Shown in pieces: positions 44,498 through 52,273 of a DNA stretch of 64,000 nt. The stretch's first letter is position 1, and each line of letters begins with the position of its first letter. A program made the translations under genes and the position numbers. The notes beneath the pieces are model-generated. The model worked only from the letters and a program-made list of their open reading frames with translations. It was not told the DNA's origin and did not search any database. The stretch is from Steroidobacter gossypii (lineage in GTDB: Bacteria; Pseudomonadota; Gammaproteobacteria; Steroidobacterales; Steroidobacteraceae), in NCBI RefSeq assembly GCF_016801985.1, contig NZ_JAEVLS010000001.1, positions 930,001 to 994,000 of the forward strand, in the 5' to 3' direction.

Positions 44498-47238
44498 TGG
44501 CTGCACAACGCAAGCTCGTCCTGGTGGACGGCTCGGGCTATCTGTATCGCGCGTTTCACGCGTTGCCACCGCTGACCAATTCGCGTGGCGAGCCGACGGG
44601 CGCGGTGCTCGGCGTGCTCAACATGTTGCAGAAGCTGCGCAAGGAAGAAACACCCGATCTGATCGCGGTGGTCTTCGACGCGCCCGGTAAAACATTCCGC
44701 GACGCGCTGTTCGAATCTTATAAGGCGCAGCGCACCCCGATGCCCGACGACCTGCGCTCGCAGTTGCAACCTTTGCTCGACAGCGTCAATGCGCTGGGAT
44801 TGCCGTGTCTGCGCGTTGATGGCGTGGAAGCGGACGACGTGATCGGCACCCTGGCGCAGCAGGCCGCTGCGCAGGGTTACGACGTCATCATCTCCACCGG
44901 GGATAAGGACATGGCGCAGCTGGTGAACGATCGCATCACGCTGGTCAACACCATGACCGGCTCGCGGCTGAACCGCGAGGGTGTGAAAGCGAAATTCGAT
45001 GTCTATCCCGAGCAGATCGTCGACTATCTCGCCCTGGTCGGTGACACCTCGGACAACATTCCCGGCATTCCCAAGGTCGGGCCGAAAACGGCCGCCAAAT
45101 GGCTAGGGGAATACGGCACCCTGGACAAGGTGGTGGAGAACGCCGCCTCGATCACTGGCAAAGTGGGCGAAAATCTGCGCGCCGGCATGAAAGAGCTGGA
45201 GCTGTCCCGCAAGCTCGCCACGCTCGATTGCAATGTGAAGCTGGACACTCCGTTTGAAACATTGCGCGTCGGCGAACCCGATCGGGAACGTTTGAAGGAG
45301 CTGTTCACGCGGCTCGAGTTTCGTGCGTTGTTGCGTCAGGTGGTCGGAGGCGATGCGGCGGACGAGGCGGCCTCTTCGGCTTCGCCAGCCGCACCGGCCG
45401 CGGAAGGCGCTCCGATACCCGCTCCGGTACCGCGCAATTACGAAACTGTGCTGACAGCCGCGGCGTTGGAAATATGGGTCGCGCAATTGAAATCTGCGAA
45501 CGTGATTTCGCTGAATCTCGCGACCACTTCGGCCGGCTACATGCAGGCTGACATCGTCGGCATCGCCTTCAGCATCGAGCCCGGCACGGTCGCATACGTG
45601 CCCATGAGTCACGACTATCCCGGCGCGCCTGCGCAGCTCTCGCGCGACGCGGTCCTGCAGGCCCTGCGCCCGGTATTGGAATCCGAGCAGCCGCTCAAGG
45701 TCGGTTACGACCTGAAATACAAAGGCCACGTGCTCAAGCGCGCCGGCATCGAGCTGCGCGGCGATAAGTTCGACATCATGCTCGAGTCGTACGTGCTGAA
45801 CAGCACCGCGACCAAACACGAGCTGTCGGCCATTTCGCGCCGCTATCTCGGCATCGATCCGATCGCTTACGAGAGCGTCGCCGGTAAAGGCGCGAAGCAG
45901 CTGCAGCTCAACCAGGTGGGCATCGATGTGGCCACCAACTTCGTCGCCGAAGAAGCCGATCTTGCGCTCCAGCTGCATCGCCTGCTGTGGCCACGCCTGG
46001 AAGGGCTGCCGGCGCTGCAAGGGTTGTATGAAACCATCGAGCAACCGCTGCTGCCAGTGCTGCTGCGAATGGAGCAAGCCGGCGTACTCCTCGATGGCGA
46101 CTTGTTACGCAAACAAAGCGGCGAACTGGCTACGCGCATGCGCGAGATCGAATCTCAAGCGTACGCGGCGGCAGGCGGACCGTTCTCGCTCGAATCGCCC
46201 AAGCAGTTACAGGAAGTGCTGTTCGGCAAGCTCGGCCTGCCCGTGATACGCAAGACTCCGACGGGTCAGCCATCCACGGCGGAAGATGTGCTCGAGGAGC
46301 TCGCAGCGAGTTACGAGCTGCCGAAGCTGATCATGGACTATCGCGCGTTCGCGAAGTTGAAGTCCACGTACACGGACAAGCTGCCGTTGCAGATCAATCG
46401 TTCGACGCAACGCGTGCACACTTGTTATCAACAAGCCATCGCCGCGACCGGTCGCTTGTCGTCGGCGGATCCGAATCTGCAGAATATTCCGATTCGCACA
46501 CCGGAAGGCCGTCGCATCCGGCAGGCGTTCGTGGCGCCGTCGGGCCAGTGTATCGTTGCCGCCGATTATTCGCAGATCGAACTGCGCATCATGGCGCACC
46601 TGTCCGGCGACGAGGGCCTGTTGCAGGCGTTCGGCGAGGATCGCGACATCCATCTGGCAACCGCGGCCGAAGTATTTAGCATGACGCTCGACACGGTCAG
46701 CGCCGACCAGCGCCGCACCGCCAAGATGATCAATTTCGGTTTGATTTATGGCATGTCGCCGTTCGGGCTGGCGTCGCGACTGGGCATCGAGCGCAGCGTC
46801 GCGGCCAAATATGTCGATTTGTATTTCCAGCGCTATCCGGGCGTGCGCCGTTATATGGATGAAACACGGCAGCTGGCGCACGAGCGCGGCTATGTGGAAA
46901 CGGTGTTCGGTCGTCGTTTGTATCTGAACGACATCAACGCCCGCAACGCCGGCCTGCGTCAGGCCGCGGAGCGCGCCGCGATCAATGCACCGATGCAGGG
47001 TACGGCGGCGGATATCATCAAACGCGCCATGATTCAGGTGGATCATTGGCTGCAGCAATCCAAGCTGCCGGCGCGGCTGTTGTTGCAGGTGCATGACGAA
47101 CTTGTCTTCGAAGTGCGACGCGATCTGGCCGAGGACTTGATCGCGCACGTGCGCGAACTGATGAGCGGCGCGGCGGAACTGCGCGTGCCGTTGAAAGTCG
47201 ACGCCGGCATCGGTGAAAACTGGGACGAGGCGCACTGA
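44497..47238 (+). CDS. polA: DNA polymerase I with a dead 3'-5' exonuclease site
   Basis: 913 residues. The 5'-nuclease domain (about 1-290) is intact (VDGVEADDVIGTLA, STGDKDMAQLV, GDTSDNIPGIPKVGPKTA). The polymerase domain (about 500-913) is intact (DYSQIELRIMAHLS, RRTAKMINFGLIYGMS, QVHDELVFEV). The middle domain aligns with E. coli, offset 15 residues throughout, but every proofreading residue has changed: Asp355 to Asn340, Glu357 to Ala342, Asp424 to Lys409, Tyr497 to Phe482, Asp501 to Glu486. Proofreading is therefore predicted absent while the fold is kept. ATG at 44497 is used; GTG at 44494 is equally close. Confidence 0.95.
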   Translation: MAAQRKLVLVDGSGYLYRAFHALPPLTNSRGEPTGAVLGVLNMLQKLRKEETPDLIAVVFDAPGKTFRDALFESYKAQRTPMPDDLRSQLQPLLDSVNALGLPCLRVDGVEADDVIGTLAQQAAAQGYDVIISTGDKDMAQLVNDRITLVNTMTGSRLNREGVKAKFDVYPEQIVDYLALVGDTSDNIPGIPKVGPKTAAKWLGEYGTLDKVVENAASITGKVGENLRAGMKELELSRKLATLDCNVKLDTPFETLRVGEPDRERLKELFTRLEFRALLRQVVGGDAADEAASSASPAAPAAEGAPIPAPVPRNYETVLTAAALEIWVAQLKSANVISLNLATTSAGYMQADIVGIAFSIEPGTVAYVPMSHDYPGAPAQLSRDAVLQALRPVLESEQPLKVGYDLKYKGHVLKRAGIELRGDKFDIMLESYVLNSTATKHELSAISRRYLGIDPIAYESVAGKGAKQLQLNQVGIDVATNFVAEEADLALQLHRLLWPRLEGLPALQGLYETIEQPLLPVLLRMEQAGVLLDGDLLRKQSGELATRMREIESQAYAAAGGPFSLESPKQLQEVLFGKLGLPVIRKTPTGQPSTAEDVLEELAASYELPKLIMDYRAFAKLKSTYTDKLPLQINRSTQRVHTCYQQAIAATGRLSSADPNLQNIPIRTPEGRRIRQAFVAPSGQCIVAADYSQIELRIMAHLSGDEGLLQAFGEDRDIHLATAAEVFSMTLDTVSADQRRTAKMINFGLIYGMSPFGLASRLGIERSVAAKYVDLYFQRYPGVRRYMDETRQLAHERGYVETVFGRRLYLNDINARNAGLRQAAERAAINAPMQGTAADIIKRAMIQVDHWLQQSKLPARLLLQVHDELVFEVRRDLAEDLIAHVRELMSGAAELRVPLKVDAGIGENWDEAH

Positions 47239-47362
47239 TTCCCGCCGCGTTCGCCTGAACAGTGCGCAGTCGTTAGCGTTTGTAACTTAGTCACTTCACA
47301 TTGCATTCAGCTCGAGCGTGCATGCTGCACGGGCGGGCGATTATCTGACCCAAGGAGATCTC

Positions 47363-47884
47363 ATGCGTAAAGCAATTCTGGCGACGGCGTTGGTGATGGC
47401 GAGCACCGGCGCCATGGCGGCCGACAACGGCATCTACCTGGGCGCGAGCATCGGCGACGCCAATGTCGAGATCGACCAGGGCTTGGCGCAGGTGGACAGC
47501 GACGACACCGGCTTCAAGTTCATCGCCGGCATCCGGCCGCTCGACTGGTTCGGTGTCGAAGCGAGCTATGTGAATTTCGGCGAAGCCGAAGATGGCATCC
47601 TGGCCGCGGAGTCGGACGGCATCACTGGATTCGGCGTGTTCTTCGCGCCGGTGGGACCGGTCGATGTGTTCGCCAAGGTCGGTCTGGTCAGCTTCGACAC
47701 CACGGTCGAAGTCGACGGCTTCGGTGACATCTATCGAGAAGACGGCACCGATCTGGCCTATGGCATCGGCGTGCAGTTTCGTCTGCTGAGCCTGGGCGTG
47801 CGCGCCGAGTACGAGAAGTTCGACATCGACGATGTCGAGGACGCCAACATGTTGTCGATCGGTGTGACTTACACGTTCCTCTGA
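47363..47884 (+). CDS. Small outer-membrane beta-barrel protein (1)
   Basis: 173 residues with a signal peptide (MRKAILATALVMASTGAMA). The mature part begins GIYLGASIGDANVEIDQGLA and shows alternating hydrophobic strands (FIAGIRPLDWFGVEASYVNF, LGVRAEYEKFDID) and ends in the barrel signal SIGVTYTFL. It fits the eight-stranded OmpA/OmpW-like porin-family fold. It is acidic. AAGGAGA precedes the ATG. The next gene is a paralogue, so the two likely arose by tandem duplication. Confidence 0.82.
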   Translation: MRKAILATALVMASTGAMAADNGIYLGASIGDANVEIDQGLAQVDSDDTGFKFIAGIRPLDWFGVEASYVNFGEAEDGILAAESDGITGFGVFFAPVGPVDVFAKVGLVSFDTTVEVDGFGDIYREDGTDLAYGIGVQFRLLSLGVRAEYEKFDIDDVEDANMLSIGVTYTFL

Positions 47885-47928
47885 GCGTTCGACATAGACG
47901 AACCCCTCAATCACAACGGATCACAACC

Positions 47929-48510
47929 ATGCGTCGCCTACTGTTGCCTTTGGTGCTGCTCGCGGCCAGCCCCGCAGCGATGGCCATCGACCCTGAATTG
48001 CAGGGCCTGTACATCGGCGGTGGCATCGGCGAGGCCACGGTGGAGTTGGAGAACGAGGATTCGTTCGCCGACTTCAAGGGCGACGACACGGGCTACAAGT
48101 TCATCCTGGGCTACCGGATCATCGATTGGGTGGCGGTGGAGCTGAACTACGCCCGGTATGGCGAGGCCGAGGACGAGTTCCTCGGCTTCACCATCGAAAA
48201 CGAGTTCACCGCGCTGTCGGTGAGCGCGCTGGGCATGCTGCCGCTGGGTCAATGGGACCTGTTCGGCCGGGCGGGCATCGCCAACGTGGAGGGTGACTTC
48301 CGCGTGGTCAATCTTCCCGGGTCGGCGGACAGCGATGACAACATCGAGCCCATGTTCGGGCTCGGCGCCCAGTTCCGGCCCATGCCCAACCTTGGTTTGC
48401 GCGTGGAGTGGGAGCTCATCTCGCTCGATATCGACGACGATGACGACGACGATCGGGATGGGGACGACTGGGTCGACATGATTTCGTTCGGCGTCACGTA
48501 TAAGTTCTGA
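47929..48510 (+). CDS. Small outer-membrane beta-barrel protein (2), Asp-rich loop
   Basis: 193 residues, paralogue of the preceding barrel: signal peptide ends near AAMA, then GLYIGGGIGEATVELENED, KFILGYRIIDWVAVELNYAR, LRVEWELISLDI and the terminal SFGVTYKF. Just before the last strand is a run of acidic residues (DIDDDDDDDRDGDDW), probably an external loop or periplasmic turn that could bind divalent cations. It begins 44 bp after its paralogue. Function unknown. Confidence 0.82.
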   Translation: MRRLLLPLVLLAASPAAMAIDPELQGLYIGGGIGEATVELENEDSFADFKGDDTGYKFILGYRIIDWVAVELNYARYGEAEDEFLGFTIENEFTALSVSALGMLPLGQWDLFGRAGIANVEGDFRVVNLPGSADSDDNIEPMFGLGAQFRPMPNLGLRVEWELISLDIDDDDDDDRDGDDWVDMISFGVTYKF

Positions 48511-48672
48511 GCCACCCAACTGGTCAGGCCAATTTGTTGCCCACGTGCCACAAAAGCCACAGAAGCGGCCCCACACAACGCTTCTGGCTGTGGTGTCTCC
48601 GTCGCACCTGGGCAACGGTTAAGCACCTGAAAAAATAAAGATTTTTTCACGCGAGTCGAGCGAACCCACGGC
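48511..48672. other. Spacer between OMP 2 and the sRNA promoter
   Basis: No gene. A bulged hairpin (CCACAGAAGCG ... CGCTTCTGGCTGTGG, 48561-48586 region) lacks a T run but may end the barrel-gene transcript. The AT-rich inverted repeat GAAAAAAT / ATTTTTTC (48629-48648) is the only AT island in the region and lies 25 bp upstream of the sRNA promoter. Confidence 0.4.
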
Positions 48673-48701
48673 GGAACTTTCGCCCCTGGCGGGCGTCATA
48701 A
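48673..48701 (+). promoter_or_regulatory. SigmaE/AlgU-type promoter
   Basis: GGAACTT (48673-48679), a 15-bp spacer, then GTCATAA (48695-48701). The -35 is a perfect match to the extracytoplasmic-stress sigma consensus GGAACTT, and GTCATAA is close to the -10 GTCTAA/GTCAAA at correct distance. It drives the candidate sRNA that follows. Confidence 0.68.
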
Positions 48702-48706
48702 CTCCC

Positions 48707-48824
48707 GAGCGTCGGCCAGGACGCTCCCGTCCGCTGACCTCCCTGAGTGGACGGTAACCCGGTCCATCCCCATGCCGGGTAATACTGCCCCGGTGGCTTT
48801 CAGAGTCGCCGGGGTTCTTTTTTT
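48707..48824 (+). ncRNA. Candidate trans-acting sRNA at the Spot 42/ErsA locus
   Basis: About 118 nt, non-coding. Predicted order: hairpin 1 GAGCGTC/GACGCTC (48707-48726), hairpin 2 with an 8-bp stem at 48728-48735/48746-48753, hairpin 3 ACCCGG/CCGGGT (48757-48780), terminator hairpin with T run. The loop of hairpin 2 (GACCTCCCTG) and that of hairpin 3 (TCCATCCCCATG) are pyrimidine-rich; CCTCC is complementary to Shine-Dalgarno sequences, typical of sRNAs blocking ribosome binding. Location between polA and engB is that of enteric Spot 42 and Pseudomonas ErsA, and ErsA is also under a sigmaE-family factor. Identity as an ErsA analogue is inference. Confidence 0.68.
48788..48824 (+). terminator. 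Intrinsic terminator of the sRNA
   Basis: 11-bp stem CCCCGGTGGCT / AGTCGCCGGGG (two G-U pairs), loop TTCAG, tail TTCTTTTTTT. No coding gene ends within 270 bp upstream on this strand, so it implies a separate non-coding transcript. Confidence 0.88.
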
Positions 48825-48870
48825 CTGGAAAGCGACTCGGGCATCCTGCCACTCGCGCTTTCGCGCCCTA

Positions 48871-48892
48871 CGAAAAAGGCGTGACTTTTTCG
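48871..48892 (-). terminator. Weak terminator-like hairpin downstream of engB
   Basis: CGAAAAAG / CTTTTTCG (8 bp, 6-nt loop) lies 67 bp beyond the engB stop on the minus strand; GC hairpins at 48901-48938 come before it. Together they probably end the engB message. Evidence is sequence symmetry only. Confidence 0.45.
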
Positions 48893-48958
48893 CGGGCGCC
48901 GCCGCCATAGGCGGCGGGCACATCCCTGTGCCTGGGGTGGTCCCCTTCGTCCTAAGTG

Positions 48959-49579
48959 CTATCCCGAAGCGTTGTCGACCGGGCCGTGCGATAGCCGTGT
49001 TGCCAGCATCTTCAGGACCTCTTTGCGGGCTTCGTCCACGCCGGCTTTGCTGACCGCGGAGAACAGCTGGGCGGTTACGCCCTCGCCCACGGTGGAGCGC
49101 ACTTTCTTCAGGGTGGCCATGGATTCGCCGCGGCCGAGCTTGTCGGCCTTGGTGAGCAGCAGATGCACGGGCAGGTTCTGCGCGCCAGTCCATTCCAGCA
49201 TTTGCCAATCGAACTCCGTCAGCGGATGTCGCGAGTCCATCACGATGACCACCCCGCCCAGCGACGCGCGCGTCTCGACGTAGCGCTCCATCAGCTGCCG
49301 CCAGTGATCGCGCATTTTCTCGGGCACCTTGGCGTAGCCATACCCAGGCAGGTCCGCCAGCCGCTGCTGCTCGTTGAGAGCGAAGAAGTTGATGAGCTGC
49401 GTGCGGCCGGGCGTCTTGCTGGTCCGCGCCAGGTCCTTGCGTCCGGTAATGGCGTTCAAGGCGCTGGACTTGCCGGCGTTTGAGCGGCCCGCGAAGGCCA
49501 CCTCCGCGCCGACGTCGGCGGGAAACTGGCGGGGCTGCCACGAACTGGTCAGGAACTCGACGGATGGAAACTGGGGCAT
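48959..49579 (-). CDS. engB: Ribosome-biogenesis GTPase EngB (YsxC/YihA)
   Basis: 206 residues. G motifs are complete: G1 [13 protein letters not shown]2 around [15 protein letters not shown]3 [10 protein letters not shown]4 [11 protein letters not shown]5 FSAVSKAG. EngB is needed for large ribosomal subunit assembly. It lies head-to-head with the cytochrome c4 gene (107 bp) and tail-to-tail with the sRNA. Neighbour order matches Pseudomonas and E. coli. Confidence 0.95.
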   Translation of the reverse strand: MPQFPSVEFLTSSWQPRQFPADVGAEVAFAGRSNAGKSSALNAITGRKDLARTSKTPGRTQLINFFALNEQQRLADLPGYGYAKVPEKMRDHWRQLMERYVETRASLGGVVIVMDSRHPLTEFDWQMLEWTGAQNLPVHLLLTKADKLGRGESMATLKKVRSTVGEGVTAQLFSAVSKAGVDEARKEVLKMLATRLSHGPVDNASG

Positions 49580-49686
49580 GGTAGGAGAGCTATACGGCGG
49601 AATGCGGCGGAGGCTGCAGGCAAGTGGTATCGCTAGTGTACAATTCCGCGCCTTTTGGCCAGCCGCCGCTACCGGAGTTGCGAATA

Positions 49687-50313
49687 ATGAAGTTGAAGTC
49701 GATGGTCCTGCTCACCGTTCTGTGCGGCCTGCAGGCGGGCGTTGTTCTCGCGGCCGAGCAGCCCGTGGCCGGCTCGGCGGAAAAGGGCCAGGCCAAGTCC
49801 GCGCCCTGCGTCGCCTGTCACGGCGTCAACGGCAACAGCGTGAACCCGGAGTGGCCCAACTTGGCCGGCCAGAACGAAGCTTACATTCGCCGCCAGTTGG
49901 CCGCGTTCAAGAACGACCAGCGGCAGAATCCGCTGATGACGCCCATGGCCAAGCCGCTCTCGGAGGAGGACATGGCCGATCTCGGCGCGTTCTACGCCAC
50001 CCAGAAACTCACCGGCATGCTGGAAGCCGAGCCCTCGAAGGTGGCGCTCGGGCAGAAGCTGTTCCGCGGCGGCGACCCGGCGAAGGGCATTCCGGCCTGC
50101 GCAGCCTGCCACAGCCCGGATGGCGCCGGTATTGCGCCCGCGGGCTACGCCCAGCTGAAGGGCCAGCACGCCACTTACACCATCGCGCAGCTGAAAGCGT
50201 ATCGCTCGGGAACACGCCAGACCGATCCGAATCAAATGATGCGCAATGTGGCCGCCGCGCTCAGCGACGAACAGATCGACGCAGTGGCCTCGTACATCCA
50301 GGGCCTGCGCTGA
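49687..50313 (+). CDS. Dihaem cytochrome c4
   Basis: 208 residues with a signal peptide ending near VLAA (about 23). Two haem-binding motifs, CVACH (41-45) and CAACH (139-143), lie in two similar halves, each followed by a Met ligand region ([16 protein letters not shown]). Such periplasmic proteins donate electrons to terminal oxidases. TACAAT at 49639 is a candidate -10 giving a leader of about 40 nt. The lipoprotein DsbA gene follows, as in Pseudomonas. Confidence 0.92.
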   Translation: MKLKSMVLLTVLCGLQAGVVLAAEQPVAGSAEKGQAKSAPCVACHGVNGNSVNPEWPNLAGQNEAYIRRQLAAFKNDQRQNPLMTPMAKPLSEEDMADLGAFYATQKLTGMLEAEPSKVALGQKLFRGGDPAKGIPACAACHSPDGAGIAPAGYAQLKGQHATYTIAQLKAYRSGTRQTDPNQMMRNVAAALSDEQIDAVASYIQGLR

Positions 50314-50386
50314 TCGAACCCTTGCCATTCAGGTTGGAGTCGATGCCGCTCGCCACCACCGCGACAACAATTGCTCGGAACGACGC

Positions 50387-51253
50387 ATGAACAAACTCGC
50401 TGCCCTGCTATCGACCCTGGTTCTGCTCGCCGCCTGCGGTAAGCAGGAACCGACTCCGGCTTCACCGTCGGCTGCTGCCCCAGCTGCAGAGCAACCCGCT
50501 GCGCCAGCCCAAGGCGACGCCAGCGCGCCCACCGAGCAAGCGGCTGCGGATCAAGCCGCGAGCGAAGCTCCCGCTGAAACCGTCAGCGAAGTGGACGACG
50601 AGCCTACGACCTCAGGACAGCAGACCGCCTCGACCACGCAGCCGTCTCTGAAGCTGGGCGGCCCGGCCAGCGGCCCGCCGACCTCCGCGCGGTTCAAGGA
50701 AGGCGCCAACTATCAGAAGATCGTGCCGGCGCAGCCGACCAACGCCGGTCCCGGCAAGGTCGAAGTGGCCGAAGTGTTCTGGTATGGCTGCGGCCACTGT
50801 TTCACGCTGGATCCGGCCATCGAATCCTGGCGCTCCAAGACCAAGCCGCAGTACGTGGAGTTCTCGCGCATCCCGGCGATGTGGAATGAAACGACGCGCA
50901 TGCATGCGCGCGTCTTCTACACCGCGGAGCTGCTTGGCAAGCTCGAGCAGTTGCACTCGCTGATCTTTCGCGAGATGCACGTCAACGGCAATCAGCTGAA
51001 CAGCGTCGACAAGATCGCGGACTTCTTCCAGAAGCACGGCGTCAGCAAGGATGAATTCACCAAGGCGTTCTCGTCGTTCGCCGTGGAGTCCAAGCTGCAG
51101 CGCGCCGACTTCCTGAACAAGCGCTACAAGGTGCAGTCCGTGCCGATGATGGTGGTGAACGGCAAGTACAGCACCGACGTGGGCTCCGCCGGCAGCGAGA
51201 GTCAGCTGTTCGCATTGATCGACGAGTTGGCCGCCCACGAGCACGGCGGCTGA
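50387..51253 (+). CDS. dsbA: Lipid-anchored DsbA-type thiol:disulfide oxidoreductase
   Basis: 288 residues. The lipobox LLAAC makes Cys17 the lipidated residue. Residues about 20-100 are an Ala/Pro/Glu/Gln-rich flexible linker. The thioredoxin fold follows with active site CGHC (135-138, in FWYGCGHCF) and the cis-proline segment SVPMM. It introduces disulfides into exported proteins. Classic DsbA is soluble; membrane-anchored versions are known in Neisseria. The linker would let the catalytic domain reach far into the periplasm, perhaps to c-type cytochromes such as its neighbour. Confidence 0.9.
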   Translation: MNKLAALLSTLVLLAACGKQEPTPASPSAAAPAAEQPAAPAQGDASAPTEQAAADQAASEAPAETVSEVDDEPTTSGQQTASTTQPSLKLGGPASGPPTSARFKEGANYQKIVPAQPTNAGPGKVEVAEVFWYGCGHCFTLDPAIESWRSKTKPQYVEFSRIPAMWNETTRMHARVFYTAELLGKLEQLHSLIFREMHVNGNQLNSVDKIADFFQKHGVSKDEFTKAFSSFAVESKLQRADFLNKRYKVQSVPMMVVNGKYSTDVGSAGSESQLFALIDELAAHEHGG

Positions 51254-51289
51254 GGCCAGACGGCGCGCCGCACGGACTCGCCTCAGCTC

Positions 51290-52273
51290 ATGCTGAATAT
51301 CTTCGTCCCCACGGCGCAGGGCCTGACGAAGGTCGAGGCGGGCAACGGCGACGACGGCCCGCCGATTCCCACGCAAGCCGTGTGGCTCGATTTGCTCGAG
51401 CCCACGGTCGACGAGGAGAAGCTGGTGGAAGCCTCGCTCGGCGTCGAAGTGCCGACGCGCGAGGAAATGAAGGAGATCGAGACCTCGAACCGCCTGTACG
51501 AGGACAACGGCGCTCTCTACATGACCACTACCATCGCCGCGCAGCTCGATACCGATCGGCCGGTCAGCATGGCGGTCACCTTCATCCTCACCGGCAATCG
51601 CCTGGTGACCAATCGTTACCTCGACACCAAGCCGTTCCAGCTGTTCATCTCCTACGCCGGCAAGCATCCGGCGGCCTGCCAGAGCCCGGTGGCCATCCTG
51701 GCCGGCTTGATGGAAGCGTTCGTGGAACGCACCGCCGACCTGCTCGAGCGAGTGGGCGCCGATCTGGACAATGTTTCCTCCAGCATCTTCGCGCGCCACG
51801 GCAACGGCACACCGACCAGTCAGGACCTGCGCGCCATGATCGAGCGCATCGGCTTCAACGGCGAGCTCAACAGCAAAGGTCGCGAGAGCCTGGTGAGCCT
51901 GGGCCGCATGCTGATGTTCGTGCAGCAGTCCGTGGCCGGCATTTCCGCCGAGCACCGCGACCGCTTCCACTCGATCAGCCGCGACGTGCTGTCGCTGTCC
52001 GACCATGCCTCGTTCCTGGGCTCCAAGATCTCGTTCCTGCTGGAAGCCACGCTCGGCCTGATCAACGTCGAACAGAACAACATCATCAAGATCTTTTCGG
52101 TGGCGGCGGTGCTGTTCCTGCCGCCCACGCTGATCGCCAGCATCTACGGCATGAACTTTCATCTGCTGCCGGAACTGCCCGGTCAGTACAGCAATTTTCT
52201 GTTTTCCATCGGGCTGATGATCGGCTCGATGGGCGTCACTTACGCGCTGTTCAAACGCAAGGGTTGGTTATAG
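51290..52273 (+). CDS. corA: CorA-family magnesium/divalent cation transporter
   Basis: 327 residues. The long cytoplasmic N-terminal domain ends in the stalk helix. Two C-terminal membrane helices flank the signature YGMNFH loop, and the C-terminus is basic (FKRKGWL), all as in CorA. It forms a pentameric channel for Mg2+, possibly Co2+/Ni2+. The NYN gene starts at the very next base after its stop, indicating co-transcription and probable translational coupling. Confidence 0.92.
   Translation: MLNIFVPTAQGLTKVEAGNGDDGPPIPTQAVWLDLLEPTVDEEKLVEASLGVEVPTREEMKEIETSNRLYEDNGALYMTTTIAAQLDTDRPVSMAVTFILTGNRLVTNRYLDTKPFQLFISYAGKHPAACQSPVAILAGLMEAFVERTADLLERVGADLDNVSSSIFARHGNGTPTSQDLRAMIERIGFNGELNSKGRESLVSLGRMLMFVQQSVAGISAEHRDRFHSISRDVLSLSDHASFLGSKISFLLEATLGLINVEQNNIIKIFSVAAVLFLPPTLIASIYGMNFHLLPELPGQYSNFLFSIGLMIGSMGVTYALFKRKGWL

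Noticed and set aside
48420-48480. Asp-rich run considered as an RTX-type calcium repeat
   Set aside because: There is no GGxGxD nonapeptide; it is a single acidic run in one loop of a barrel protein.
48895-48940. Two GC hairpins considered as a riboswitch or second RNA gene
   Set aside because: They lie directly after engB on the minus strand and fit a transcription end region; no promoter or conserved RNA core is visible.
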